A DNA stretch of 64,000 nucleotides, taken from NCBI RefSeq assembly GCF_015667795.1, contig NZ_JADPEL010000013.1, positions 1 to 64,000 of the forward strand, read 5' to 3'. Below, in pieces: positions 17,698 through 27,091 of this stretch. A program made the position numbers and the translations under genes. The notes beneath the pieces are model-generated. The model saw only the letters and a program-made list of their open reading frames with translations. It had not been told where the DNA came from and did no database searches. Numbering within the stretch: position 1 is the stretch's first letter; every line of letters begins with the position of its first letter. The DNA is from Clostridium sp. D53t1_180928_C8. Lineage in GTDB: Bacteria > Bacillota > Clostridia > Clostridiales > Clostridiaceae.

Positions 17698-20600
17698 TTA
17701 TGCTATATCATTTCTCTTTTTCTTTATTAATAAATATCCACTACTTGCTACTAATACTCCAAATAAAACTGCAATAATTGAATCAACTCCACCTGTTTGT
17801 GGTAATTTACCTCCATTTGGCTTAGCTGTAGGTTTAGTAGGCTTAGTTGTTGAACTTCCGCCATTACCATCACTAGGCTTATCTATATCTTCATCCTTAT
17901 CAATATTAGTATCTTTTCCTGCTACTAATAACTCTTCTACATTAGTATCTATTCCATTCTTTCTCCAATATTCCATAATACCATCTCTCATAACAATATT
18001 GGTATCATACATATCTTTTGCATTAGAGAAATCATATCCATCTCCACCTGTTGCCATAAAGTCATTTACAACAACCTTATAATACTTATCCATATCTAAT
18101 TTAGTTCCATCTTCAAGTCTTATTGAAGTTACTCTTTCCCCTGCTACTGCATCTTTATCATACCAAACCTTTATACCTGAGAATTGACCCCATCCCATAT
18201 TATCTGGCATAATTCCATGTTCAATAGCCTTAACTATATCTGAACCCTTAAGTTCCATTGTAAATAATGTATTATCAAAAGGTAATATAGTATACATATC
18301 TCCTACTGTTATATCTCCAGCAGTTAATGGAGTTCTAATTCCACCACCATTAGTAATACAAATATCAGCATCAGCTAAAATTCTCATTGTTTCTGCAACA
18401 ACTATACCTAATGGTTGTAAGCCTTCTCTTGAATTATAATCTAAATCTTTATCTAAAACTGTTACCTTCTCATCTAATATTGGTGATAATTCTTCTTTAT
18501 TCTTTGCAACTAAAGCTGCCACATCTGCATCAGCAACTATACTTGCACTTCTCTTATAAACCTCTTCTGTATTTGGAGTTACAGAAACTAAATTTCCTTC
18601 CTTATCAAAATCAAAAGATAAAACTGATAATCCTCTTCCATTATATCCAGCTTCAACTATTGGAATATTGTTAACTGTTCCACTTGTAAATTGATGATCA
18701 TGACCACCTATTATAGCATCAACATTTTTAACAACCTTAGCTAAATCTGCTGTTTCTCCTGTAATTTCACCTGTAGTTCTATTTTGAGTTGCACCTAAAT
18801 GAGATAATACAACTACTGCATTAACACTCTTTTCTTCCTTTAATTCTTTAGCATATTTATTAACAACCTCTGCTGGTGCTAAGAAAGCAAGATCCTTAAC
18901 ATTCTCAGGCTTAGTTTTATATGCTGTTTCTTCTGTAGTTATACCTATTATTCCTACCTTTAATCCATTACTTTCAACAATTAAATATGGATCTGCAAAA
19001 TCAACAGGTTTTCCAGTAGCTTTATCTACAATGTTTGCTGCTAAGAATGGGAAGTTTCCTTCTTTTCCCCAATTTATAATCTTATCTGTTCCCCAGTCAA
19101 ACTCATGATTTCCTAAAGCTGATGCAGTTAATCCTACATTAGCAAAGAACTCTGAAACTGGCTTACCATAAGTTAAATTAGATATTGCAGTACCTTGATA
19201 TAAATCACCAGCTGCTACAGCAAAAGCTTCATAGTTAGAACCTTTTATATTTTTTCTTTCTTTTAATAGTGTAGCTAATTTAGCAACACCAATATTTTTA
19301 CCGCTTTCTTCTACATTTCCATGTAAATCATTAAAGCTCATAAATTCAATTCTAGTTGTATCTAAAGCTTTTAATACATCATTCCAAGTTAAGCTCTTAA
19401 CATTAGGAGTTCTTCCATCTTCTGATGAAGGAAGTTCTAATATACCTTCATTAACAAGTCTAACAGCTTCTGCTCTTAAGGTTTCATTATAGTTAATACC
19501 TGTTAACTTCCAATTGTTATCTACATTTCTTGTTATTTTTCCATTCTTAACATTTGTAATATATTCAATGATTAAATCTCTCATATCTGATACTTCATCA
19601 GCACCACTATCATAAATTTTCTTATGAGTCCCTGGTTCAAATACAGGATTACTTGAAGAATTTAGTATAGAATCATATCTATAGTTATTAACTGCAAGAT
19701 AAACTACATCTTCATCTGAAACTTCCTTACCATCCTTTTCAAAATAAAGATTTTCAATTCTTTCACCAGCTGGCTTTGAAATATTAATATCGTAAGTTAT
19801 TCCATCAAACATATCATATTGATATAATCTTATATCTTCATTAAGAGATACTGTTAAATCTCCAGTTTTAAATTGATTATATATAGAAGCTGTCCACTCC
19901 ATATATCTTTTTAATTGCTTACCATTAGTTTTTATTATATAAAGTTTATTATCATATTTATAAATATTAGATACAGCTGCCTTTGTTATATCTCCAGCAA
20001 ACATATTAGAATTAGCATCAAATAGCGCAGCACCTGATACGCTGTATCCAGAGTTTGATTCAATACCTAAGCCTTCAAGATATTTAGCACTATTATATAA
20101 TTGAACTTCATTAACAAAATCAGTTACACCTTGGTCTTCTACTAAAGATTGTGGAATTCCCTTAACTTCATTTTCATCTGCCAATGATTTATCTAATGTT
20201 CCTATTACACCTCTTGCATCTTCAATTGCTCTACTGTGATAACTAGAAAGCTTTCCTTGTAAATCCCCATCAACACTAATACCTTTAGTCGATAAATTAG
20301 AACTTGAACTTTCTATAACCTTGTATCCTTCTTCAGTCTTTTCTAAAGTTATATCTATCTTACCTAAGTCTGCCCCATTATTTCCTGGTTGTACAACTAT
20401 AGCATTATTAACTTTTATTCCAGCTTTCTTTTCATGGCTATGTCCCATAACTATTGCAGAAACTTCTGGATTAGCATTAGCTATGTCAGTAGCACTATCT
20501 CCACCACCATATTCTGAAGTTAAACCAACATGTGCTGAAACTATATAAAGATCTGCTCCCCCAGCTACCTTAATTTCAGCTATAACTTTAGTAACCTCTT

Positions 20601-21234
20601 CTGTAGGATTTTTTGCTTCATATCCTACTAAGTTTGCAGCATCCCACTTTGTTATCCAAGGAGAAACTACACCTATTACTGCAACTTTAACTCCATTTTC
20701 TAAAGTCTTAATCATATAAGGATTTAATACTCTATTTCCATCCTTATAAAGATTAGCACATAAAACATTTAAGTTATCATTTGTTTGATTTATAAAATCA
20801 TTTAATTTATTCATTCCAAAATTAAATTCATGATTACCTAAGTTAAATACATCATATCCAATTTCATTTAACCCTAGTATCATTGGAGACATATCATCAT
20901 TTAAAAATAAATGATTATAATTTCCTTGAGTAGTATCACCATTATCAATTATTACTGTATTTCCATTTCTATTTTCTTTAATTAAAGTAGATATTTGAGT
21001 TAATCCACCATCAGATTGTAAATCTCTTGCATACTCATAATTTGTAAATCTTCCATGTAAATCTGTAGTTGCAAGAATGTGAACATTAACCTTTTTATTT
21101 TCTTTTAACTCAACATTATTTTCTTCTGTAACTTCTTCTGCACTAACTAAAATATTAGTAGGTAAAAGGCTGATACAAAACAACGACACTAAAATGGTAG
21201 CTAAGCTTTTCTTAAGATTTAATTTGTTTTTCAT
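17698..21234 (-). CDS. LPQTG-anchored double-headed 5'-nucleotidase / 2',3'-cyclic phosphodiesterase
   Basis: 1178 residues. Signal peptide ~1-32. First metallophosphatase ~48-300 (DLH 58-60, GD 99, GNHE 133-136, H235, GHSH 264-267) with a 5'-nucleotidase C-terminal domain ~330-560. Second metallophosphatase ~627-890 (DLH 636-638, GD 676, GNHE 708-711, H832, GHDH 844-847) with C-terminal domain ~905-1085, including NGGGIR (962-967) and GDGYDF. Then a Pro/Lys/Thr linker and sortase signal LPQTG (1144-1148), membrane span and basic tail. The protein would strip phosphate from nucleotides and cyclic nucleotides at the wall. Both catalytic heads look intact; the first lacks the NGGGIR substrate loop. 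Start ATG has TTAGGGGGAA upstream. Confidence 0.93.
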   Translation of the reverse strand: MKNKLNLKKSLATILVSLFCISLLPTNILVSAEEVTEENNVELKENKKVNVHILATTDLHGRFTNYEYARDLQSDGGLTQISTLIKENRNGNTVIIDNGDTTQGNYNHLFLNDDMSPMILGLNEIGYDVFNLGNHEFNFGMNKLNDFINQTNDNLNVLCANLYKDGNRVLNPYMIKTLENGVKVAVIGVVSPWITKWDAANLVGYEAKNPTEEVTKVIAEIKVAGGADLYIVSAHVGLTSEYGGGDSATDIANANPEVSAIVMGHSHEKKAGIKVNNAIVVQPGNNGADLGKIDITLEKTEEGYKVIESSSSNLSTKGISVDGDLQGKLSSYHSRAIEDARGVIGTLDKSLADENEVKGIPQSLVEDQGVTDFVNEVQLYNSAKYLEGLGIESNSGYSVSGAALFDANSNMFAGDITKAAVSNIYKYDNKLYIIKTNGKQLKRYMEWTASIYNQFKTGDLTVSLNEDIRLYQYDMFDGITYDINISKPAGERIENLYFEKDGKEVSDEDVVYLAVNNYRYDSILNSSSNPVFEPGTHKKIYDSGADEVSDMRDLIIEYITNVKNGKITRNVDNNWKLTGINYNETLRAEAVRLVNEGILELPSSEDGRTPNVKSLTWNDVLKALDTTRIEFMSFNDLHGNVEESGKNIGVAKLATLLKERKNIKGSNYEAFAVAAGDLYQGTAISNLTYGKPVSEFFANVGLTASALGNHEFDWGTDKIINWGKEGNFPFLAANIVDKATGKPVDFADPYLIVESNGLKVGIIGITTEETAYKTKPENVKDLAFLAPAEVVNKYAKELKEEKSVNAVVVLSHLGATQNRTTGEITGETADLAKVVKNVDAIIGGHDHQFTSGTVNNIPIVEAGYNGRGLSVLSFDFDKEGNLVSVTPNTEEVYKRSASIVADADVAALVAKNKEELSPILDEKVTVLDKDLDYNSREGLQPLGIVVAETMRILADADICITNGGGIRTPLTAGDITVGDMYTILPFDNTLFTMELKGSDIVKAIEHGIMPDNMGWGQFSGIKVWYDKDAVAGERVTSIRLEDGTKLDMDKYYKVVVNDFMATGGDGYDFSNAKDMYDTNIVMRDGIMEYWRKNGIDTNVEELLVAGKDTNIDKDEDIDKPSDGNGGSSTTKPTKPTAKPNGGKLPQTGGVDSIIAVLFGVLVASSGYLLIKKKRNDIA

Positions 21235-21258
21235 CTTATTCCCCCTAAGATAATATTT

Positions 21259-21280
21259 ATATCATAAAAACAAATGATAT
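21259..21280 (-). promoter_or_regulatory. Small inverted repeat upstream of the nucleotidase
   Basis: ATATCAT (21259-21265) and ATGATAT (21274-21280) flank an 8-base spacer about 25 bases before the nucleotidase start. It could be an operator or leader hairpin; the A/T richness makes chance possible. Otherwise I see nothing certain in 21235-21560 beyond the repeats noted before the DUF4825 gene. Confidence 0.25.
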
Positions 21281-21419
21281 CTTGAAGTTAAATTATTCAT
21301 CCCTATATAAGTTATATTATATTAATCACATAATATTCCTTACATCATTAATAAGTATTTATATCTTAATTTCCTCCTTACTTAAACTCTACATATTTAC
21401 AATTATATATTCATAAAAT

Positions 21420-21467
21420 ATACTTGTTGTTATAAAGTAGTTAATAAAACATACTTGATGGTATAAT
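21420..21467 (+). promoter_or_regulatory. Direct repeats upstream of the DUF4825 lipoprotein gene
   Basis: ATACTTGTTGTTATAAA (from 21420) and ATACTTGATGGTATAAT (from 21451) are 31 bases apart, about three helical turns. The second ends in a TATAAT-like -10 element. They may be tandem activator or repressor sites. Confidence 0.35.
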
Positions 21468-21560
21468 TGTATTTTTTAAATCCTAATATTTTTATTTTAA
21501 TTTAGTACATAATAATATTAAATTACTTTTTAATTTAATATATAGAAAGGAATAAAAATC

Positions 21561-22088
21561 ATGAAAATAAAGAAACTAATCATAGTATTGCTCTTGTTAT
21601 TATTATCAATAATAGCTGGATGCTCTCAATCTCCCCCTTCAAATGACTCATCTAATGAATCAAATGTAAATTTAAATAAATTATTAGAATATAAAGGGTC
21701 TAAAGCTGGTGATAATTCTGCACTAGGAAATATTATCTCAAACTTACCTGGTAATACATATAATAAAGGGTTTGAATTACAAACAAAATCTGAACCACAT
21801 GAAATCACTATAAATTATAATCAGTTTGAAGATATATCTATAAAATTTGAAGATGGTTCTGTAACATCATGTTCTTTGCCTTTTGTAATGAAAGCTAATG
21901 CTGCTATTATACTAGCTTTAGTAGATAATCTTGATAAAGTAAATTTCTATATAAAAAGCCCTAATATAGAGGGTGGAACAGTTACTACATTTACAAGAGA
22001 AAATTTAGAAAACAGTTTAGGAATAAGTCTAAGTGAAGTAGTCGAGGATAGATCTTCATTAGAAAGATTTATTATAACTACTTATTAA
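21561..22088 (+). CDS. DUF4825-type lipoprotein
   Basis: 175 residues with a lipoprotein signal peptide and lipobox ending at C21 (LSIIAGC), followed by a Ser/Asn spacer. The mature domain matches what I recall of DUF4825 (YKGSKAGDNSALGNIISNLPG, KGFELQTKSEP), found in clostridial lipoproteins and sometimes next to BlaR-type sensors. It would sit on the outer face of the membrane; function unknown. Start ATG 21561 after AGAAAGGA. It has its own terminator. Confidence 0.8.
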   Translation: MKIKKLIIVLLLLLLSIIAGCSQSPPSNDSSNESNVNLNKLLEYKGSKAGDNSALGNIISNLPGNTYNKGFELQTKSEPHEITINYNQFEDISIKFEDGSVTSCSLPFVMKANAAIILALVDNLDKVNFYIKSPNIEGGTVTTFTRENLENSLGISLSEVVEDRSSLERFIITTY

Positions 22089-22116
22089 TTCAGTATATTT
22101 TTATATTAAATAAATT

Positions 22117-22155
22117 AAAATAGCAGTTGTAAGATTACCTTACAACTGCTATTTT
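22117..22155. terminator. Bidirectional hairpin terminator
   Basis: AAAATAGCAGTTGTAAG and CTTACAACTGCTATTTT are exact arms around a 5-base loop, between the convergent lipoprotein and aldo/keto reductase genes. Confidence 0.9.
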
Positions 22156-22169
22156 TTTAATTATATAAT

Positions 22170-23168
22170 TTATATACCTAATGATATTTCATCTATTTTT
22201 CTTAATTCTTCTTCAGTAAAACCAGTGCTATTAATAACCTTTATATTATCTAAAATTTGCTCTACTTTAGACGCTCCAATTAATACACTTGTTACTACAT
22301 TATCTTTTAACACCCATTTTAATGCCATTTGTGCAAGACTTTCACCCCTCATTTTAGCAAGTTCATTTAATTCATAAATACGTTTTACACTATTTTCATT
22401 AACATTTTCCTTATTTAAGAATCTTCCATCTGTAACAATTCTACTATCTGCTGGAATTCCATTTAAATATCTGTTTGTTAATATTCCTTGTGCGAGAGGG
22501 CTAAATGATATAATTCCTTTTCCTTCTTCTTCCGCCATTTTCTTTAGTCCATTATTTTCTATATTTCTATTAAAAATATTATAAGAATTTTGATTTATTA
22601 TAAATGGACACCTTAAGTCTGCTAAAATTCTGCATGCCTTTTGCATTGTTTCCCCATCATAATTAGAAAGACCTACATATAAAGCTTTTCCACTTTTTAC
22701 TGCTTGATCAAGTGCACCCATTGTTTCTTCTAAGGGTGTTTCTGGATCCATACGATGATGATAAAAAATATCAACATACTCAAGTCCCATACGTTTTAAA
22801 CTTTGATCTAAACTTGCAAGTAAATATTTTCTGCTTCCCCAATCGCCATAAGGACCTTCCCACATATCATAACCTGCTTTAGTACTTATTATAATTTCGT
22901 CCCTATATGCACCTAAATCCTCTTTTAGAATTTTCCCAAAATTCTTTTCTGCACTTCCTGGAGCAGGTCCATAATTATTTGCTAAATCAAAATGAGTAAT
23001 TCCATTATCAAATGCCGTAAAGCATAATTGTCTCATATTTTCATAAACTGCTGTATCTCCAAAATTGTGCCATAATCCTAATGATACTTCTGGAAGCTTC
23101 AATCCACTTTTGCCACATCTGTTATACTTCATGTCTTCATATCTTTTACTACTTGCTACATATCCCAT
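22170..23168 (-). CDS. Aldo/keto reductase (L-glyceraldehyde-3-phosphate reductase / YghZ type)
   Basis: 332 residues from ATG 23168, which has GAGGAGAGGG just upstream; an ATG nine codons earlier (23195) has none. TIM barrel with the catalytic tetrad D61 (THFDLANNYGP), Y66, K97 (ISTKAGYDMW) and H137/H138 (IFYHHRMD). The GPAPGSAE insert, the WEGPYGDWGSRKYLLASLDQS stretch and the SSLLIGA-like end (TSVLIGASKVEQ) are typical of the YghZ/Kv-beta-like AKR14 branch. It probably reduces short aldehydes with NADPH. Monocistronic. Confidence 0.9.
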   Translation of the reverse strand: MGYVASSKRYEDMKYNRCGKSGLKLPEVSLGLWHNFGDTAVYENMRQLCFTAFDNGITHFDLANNYGPAPGSAEKNFGKILKEDLGAYRDEIIISTKAGYDMWEGPYGDWGSRKYLLASLDQSLKRMGLEYVDIFYHHRMDPETPLEETMGALDQAVKSGKALYVGLSNYDGETMQKACRILADLRCPFIINQNSYNIFNRNIENNGLKKMAEEEGKGIISFSPLAQGILTNRYLNGIPADSRIVTDGRFLNKENVNENSVKRIYELNELAKMRGESLAQMALKWVLKDNVVTSVLIGASKVEQILDNIKVINSTGFTEEELRKIDEISLGI

Positions 23169-23314
23169 TTTCCCTCTCCTCTTTTCGTTAAACATCTTTG
23201 TATATACAATTCATTAATACTTAATACACTATCTAAGTTCTTTTTTACTTCTTATATAAATAATATATCTTTCATTCCTTGTATTTCCACTATTTTTAAT
23301 ATTTATGTGAATTT

Positions 23315-24100
23315 TTACAAGGTCATATTACAAACTCTTTCATCCATATACCTATTAGTAATTTCTCTAATTTCCTCAAACTGCTCGTTAGTATACTCAT
23401 TTTTAGATTTAAACTCTAAAATTTGTTTTAAATATTGTTGTTCTTTTACTATTTTTATACTTTCATCATAAACAAGTCCAAATAATAGAGATATATGCCC
23501 TACTATATTATCTACAGCCGTCCTTTTTAAAGTTCTTAAAATTGTATCTTTTCTTTTAAAGTTTTCTAATACTTCCTTTGTAACTTCTGAATTATATATC
23601 TCATCTGTTGTTACATTATAAATTTCTTCTAATGGAACAATAGTATTTACTTTAAGAATATCTATTTTATCTGCATCTCTTAATATATTACAAAAAGTTT
23701 TACTTTCTTCCGAAATATCTTCTGCTATCTTATATGCATTATGATTTTCAATTACATTTTTAATTAAATCGTATTTACTTAAATCATCAATAAATTCTCT
23801 TATCTTCCCATCTTTAAATAATATTTCTACACCTAACTTAGCATGGTCAACTGATTTAAAATCATTAAAAGTTTCGTATCTTTTCACTTGCTCAAATCTA
23901 CCTACATCATGAAGCATTCCTATAATCCAAGCAATCTCAATATCTTCATTACTCATATTTATACTTTTAGCTATTCTTTCACACAACTCACTTACACGAT
24001 ATGTATGCTCTATCTTTAACTTTATTTTTTCATCACTGCTATCATAATTTTCTACATAATTATCAAATGCTTCTTTGACCTCAATTCTATTAATTTTCAT
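23315..24100 (-). CDS. HD-domain phosphohydrolase
   Basis: 261 residues from ATG 24100 (AAGGGTG about 10 bases upstream; the GTG at 24112 lies within that site). An HD domain fills the N-terminal half: H in KIEHTYRVSELCERIA, HD pair in IGMLHDVGRFEQ, then VDHAKLGVEIL and a late Asp in LRDADKID. This fits YfbR/YqeK-like nucleotide or phosphate-ester hydrolases; substrate unknown. It is 22 bases after a lipoprotein gene on the same strand, so probably an operon. Confidence 0.8.
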   Translation of the reverse strand: MKINRIEVKEAFDNYVENYDSSDEKIKLKIEHTYRVSELCERIAKSINMSNEDIEIAWIIGMLHDVGRFEQVKRYETFNDFKSVDHAKLGVEILFKDGKIREFIDDLSKYDLIKNVIENHNAYKIAEDISEESKTFCNILRDADKIDILKVNTIVPLEEIYNVTTDEIYNSEVTKEVLENFKRKDTILRTLKRTAVDNIVGHISLLFGLVYDESIKIVKEQQYLKQILEFKSKNEYTNEQFEEIREITNRYMDERVCNMTL

Positions 24101-24122
24101 TATTTCTTTCACCCTTTATTAA

Positions 24123-24515
24123 TTATTTTCTAATATCCATACCAACTACATTAAGATTATCCTTATCAATATAAATTGCTATTGGTCCTAATATCTCATC
24201 ACATACCGTATTGAAAGTTACTTTATAAACTATTTTACCTTTAAAATCTATCTCTTCTTCATTTACTTCAGCAAAATATTGTTCTTCACGTATTACTTCT
24301 TCTACTTTTGCCTCTTCTATATTAATTATTGATTCTTTATTAGTTTCATCTAACCAATTATATGCTATCATTTTAATATTATCATTTGACACTTCTACTA
24401 TGCTAGTACACTTTCTTATTGTTACATCCTCTTTTGATGATTTCATATTAATACATCCCGTTAAATTAAATATAAGTATTATTGAAAAGATACCATAAGT
24501 AATAAGTCTTTTCAT
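24123..24515 (-). CDS. Hypothetical lipoprotein
   Basis: 130 residues. Signal peptide with lipobox ending at C21 (FNLTGC). The mature part is a small alpha/beta domain (IRKCTSIVEVSNDNIKMIAYNWL...IAIYIDKDNLNVVGMDIRK). No recognised family. Ribosome site AAAAGGAG. It precedes the HD hydrolase with a 22-base gap. Confidence 0.7.
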   Translation of the reverse strand: MKRLITYGIFSIILIFNLTGCINMKSSKEDVTIRKCTSIVEVSNDNIKMIAYNWLDETNKESIINIEEAKVEEVIREEQYFAEVNEEEIDFKGKIVYKVTFNTVCDEILGPIAIYIDKDNLNVVGMDIRK

Positions 24516-24762
24516 AAAATAATCTCAACTCCTTTTACATTATCATACAAATTAGACTATTTATACAATAATAAAGTTCCTTAAAAGTAATATATTTGTA
24601 TAGGAGTCTACTAATATATTACTATAAATGAATTAGAATCCCTACTCTCCACTTTACAGGAAAATATTTTATAATTTAGAAATTTATTCTTTATATGTAG
24701 TATTTAATAGTATATAATAAGTATATAAAAACTTTATTTCCATATAAAAAGGGGAAAAAGCT

Positions 24763-25134
24763 ATGGATAAAAGTATATTAAAACCTATTTGGAAATGTGC
24801 TATTTTCGGAATAGTTTGGGCTATATTATTATTTGGAGTTGCACTTATAATTACAAATTTCAAAGATTACACATTAAAAGATGTGCTTTTCATTGAAGGT
24901 ATAGTCTTGATTATGGTGGGAGTTCTTTCATCTCTTGGTGGAAATCCAATGGGATTATCTATGCAAGGCTTTGGTCAAAATAATGCTCAATATATTGCTA
25001 ATGCAAATCTTGAAGTAACTAAACTAGAAAAAGATAAAACTAGTAATATAAAAACTACTGTAAGCATAGGATTAAGCACGGTTTCATTAGTTATCGGTGG
25101 CGTCTTAGCCATAATTTTAAATTTCATAATTTAA
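24763..25134 (+). CDS. Small three-helix membrane protein
   Basis: 123 residues with membrane segments at ~12-32, ~44-60 and ~97-122, and a short Gly/Asn-rich loop (GGNPMGLSMQGFGQNNAQY) between the second and third. Strong AAAAGGGG ribosome site. I do not recognise the family. It has its own terminator. Confidence 0.65.
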   Translation: MDKSILKPIWKCAIFGIVWAILLFGVALIITNFKDYTLKDVLFIEGIVLIMVGVLSSLGGNPMGLSMQGFGQNNAQYIANANLEVTKLEKDKTSNIKTTVSIGLSTVSLVIGGVLAIILNFII

Positions 25135-25147
25135 TATATATATATAT

Positions 25148-25172
25148 AGGACACGCTAATTGTGTCCTTTTA
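25148..25172 (+). terminator. Hairpin terminator
   Basis: AGGACAC and GTGTCCT flank a 7-base loop and are followed by TTTTACTTT. Confidence 0.75.
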
Positions 25173-25199
25173 CTTTAATAAACTGCATCTACTAACTTA

Positions 25200-26267
25200 C
25201 TAATAATTTTCTTCAAACTCATCTAAATCTTTATACTTATTAACTGTAAGTCCTACTTTATCATAATTCCTTTTATATTTTTCCATAGCCTTATCAAAAA
25301 CTACTGCTGCTTCTTTTAAATTAGTATCTAAACTTTTCATAATATCAACTTTTTCAATATTATACTCACTATACATATCATCATAAAATGACTGACAGCT
25401 TGAAGCAGTCATTAAAGATAAATAAGTATCATTATTTTCTGCAGCATAATACATCTTATTTTTCCAGTTAGAATAGATTTCTTCATAAGATCCCCTAATA
25501 TTCTCTGCTTCAATTTCCTTCTTTTCTGTAATCTTTAATTTCATATCTTTTGAAAATTCTTTAACTGACTTCATTAACTTTGTTGCTATATTTTTAATTT
25601 CTTCACAGCTCTCAACTTTAACTGATTTATTATAGAGTGTATTAAATTCTATAGGTAACTTGTCCATCATAGCAAGCTCTTCTGGAATTCTCTTTACACC
25701 TCTTAATATATATTTTTTGTTATACATATAAATAGCTTGTTCAATATAATAAAGCATTTCTGCAACCTTATGCCTACACTCACTATACTCGCTACTTATC
25801 ATAACATTTGCATATTCCTTAAGAGCGTCATTTACAAAACCTTCTGCCTTTTCATTATCTTCACTAGAAAATTCACTATTTAATTTATCTAAAGCTTTTT
25901 CTCTTAATTTTTTATATCTATCTAAATATTTTTCATCATTAACATATACAATATTTAAATCTAAAAGCTTTGCAATATAAGGATCTTTATACTCTGCCAT
26001 ATATTCAAGTAAACTCCAAGGTGTACAATAAATATCAAATGCAACATCCTCTAAGATAAAACATTTTGAAATCTTCCATCCATCATCATCATTTATAACA
26101 ATACATAAATCTAAATCTGATTTTTCATGTATATCCCCACTATAAAAGGAGCCATATATTCCTATGAATGCAATAGATTTCGGACAAATAGTATTAGCTT
26201 TTTTTATTATGGCATTAATTATTCTCTCATTTCTTTCTTCTAACTTCTCTTTAATATAATCTCTCAT
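25200..26267 (-). CDS. Nucleotidyltransferase-domain protein
   Basis: 355 residues. The N-terminal ~100 residues are a pol-beta-type nucleotidyltransferase (GIYGSFYSGDIHEKSDLDLCIV, with the GS...DLDL metal-binding signature, and a third acidic strand VAFDIYCTP). The rest is helical with a HEPN-like feel (ECRHKVAEMLYYIEQAIYMYNKK) and a long charged C terminus. Related proteins adenylylate antibiotics, proteins or RNA; the target is unknown. A single chain containing both modules differs from the usual two-gene MNT/HEPN toxin-antitoxin pair. A classic resistance enzyme is less likely. Confidence 0.75.
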   Translation of the reverse strand: MRDYIKEKLEERNERIINAIIKKANTICPKSIAFIGIYGSFYSGDIHEKSDLDLCIVINDDDGWKISKCFILEDVAFDIYCTPWSLLEYMAEYKDPYIAKLLDLNIVYVNDEKYLDRYKKLREKALDKLNSEFSSEDNEKAEGFVNDALKEYANVMISSEYSECRHKVAEMLYYIEQAIYMYNKKYILRGVKRIPEELAMMDKLPIEFNTLYNKSVKVESCEEIKNIATKLMKSVKEFSKDMKLKITEKKEIEAENIRGSYEEIYSNWKNKMYYAAENNDTYLSLMTASSCQSFYDDMYSEYNIEKVDIMKSLDTNLKEAAVVFDKAMEKYKRNYDKVGLTVNKYKDLDEFEENY

Positions 26268-26302
26268 AAATTCTCAAGCCCCTTTATTTAAGTTTTATAA
26301 AA

Positions 26303-26941
26303 CTAATCTATAAAAGTAACAACTTCTTCAAGTGTTTTACGTGGTGGTGAATTTGGAGTATCTTCTTCCGCAACACCTAGTGCTATCATTGACATTAACT
26401 TATATCCTTCTTTTTCAAAATTAATAAGCTCTTCAATTTCTACTTTAGAATGAGTAGGTCCTGTCATATAGCATGTACCGTACCCTAACTCTGTAGCTGC
26501 TAATAAGAAATTCTCTACAGCTGCCCCTATACCTTGAGCTGCTGAATTTGGGAATCTTAATTCACTTAACACTTCTTCACTTGCATTATTATCCTTAAGA
26601 ATAGTTTCCTCCACCATATAATACTCTTTTGAGTATACAACTACTAATACTGGCGCATTTTTAAAGCAAGTATAATAAGATAGTAAATTCATCATTAACT
26701 TTCTTTGCTTTTCTTCTTTAGCCATTTCTGCTAAATTAATATGATTTTTCTCTACTATATCACTTATTTTACTAATTAATTCATTATTTTGAATTACAAC
26801 AAAATGCCATGTTTGCTGATTCTTTGGTGATGGTGCATGTATTGCAGCATCTAACATTTTAATAATATCTTCTCTTGATACTTCTTCACTCTTAAATTTT
26901 CTAATACTTTTTCTGTTATAAATAAAATCTAAACTTTTCAT
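26303..26941 (-). CDS. Nitroreductase-family flavoprotein
   Basis: 212 residues with the FMN nitroreductase fold: N-terminal FIYNRKSIRKF, HAPSPKNQQTWHFVVI, then AAQGIGAAVENFLLAATELGYGTCYM near the FMN site and a C-terminal LGVAEEDTPNSPPRKTLEEVV. It probably reduces nitroaromatics or quinone-like substrates with NAD(P)H. Ribosome site GAAAGGATGG. It is 35 bases upstream of the nucleotidyltransferase gene on the same strand, so possibly co-transcribed. Confidence 0.9.
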   Translation of the reverse strand: MKSLDFIYNRKSIRKFKSEEVSREDIIKMLDAAIHAPSPKNQQTWHFVVIQNNELISKISDIVEKNHINLAEMAKEEKQRKLMMNLLSYYTCFKNAPVLVVVYSKEYYMVEETILKDNNASEEVLSELRFPNSAAQGIGAAVENFLLAATELGYGTCYMTGPTHSKVEIEELINFEKEGYKLMSMIALGVAEEDTPNSPPRKTLEEVVTFID

Positions 26942-27091
26942 ATGTTTACCATCCTTTCTTTCTCATTTTTTATTATATACTAATTTAAAATAACTCTAAA
27001 CAAAATCATTGGAAATAAATTTAATGTATCATTCTCATTATTTATGTTAAAACAATAATTAATAGAAAATTTTTTATTATGGGAGTTTAAT

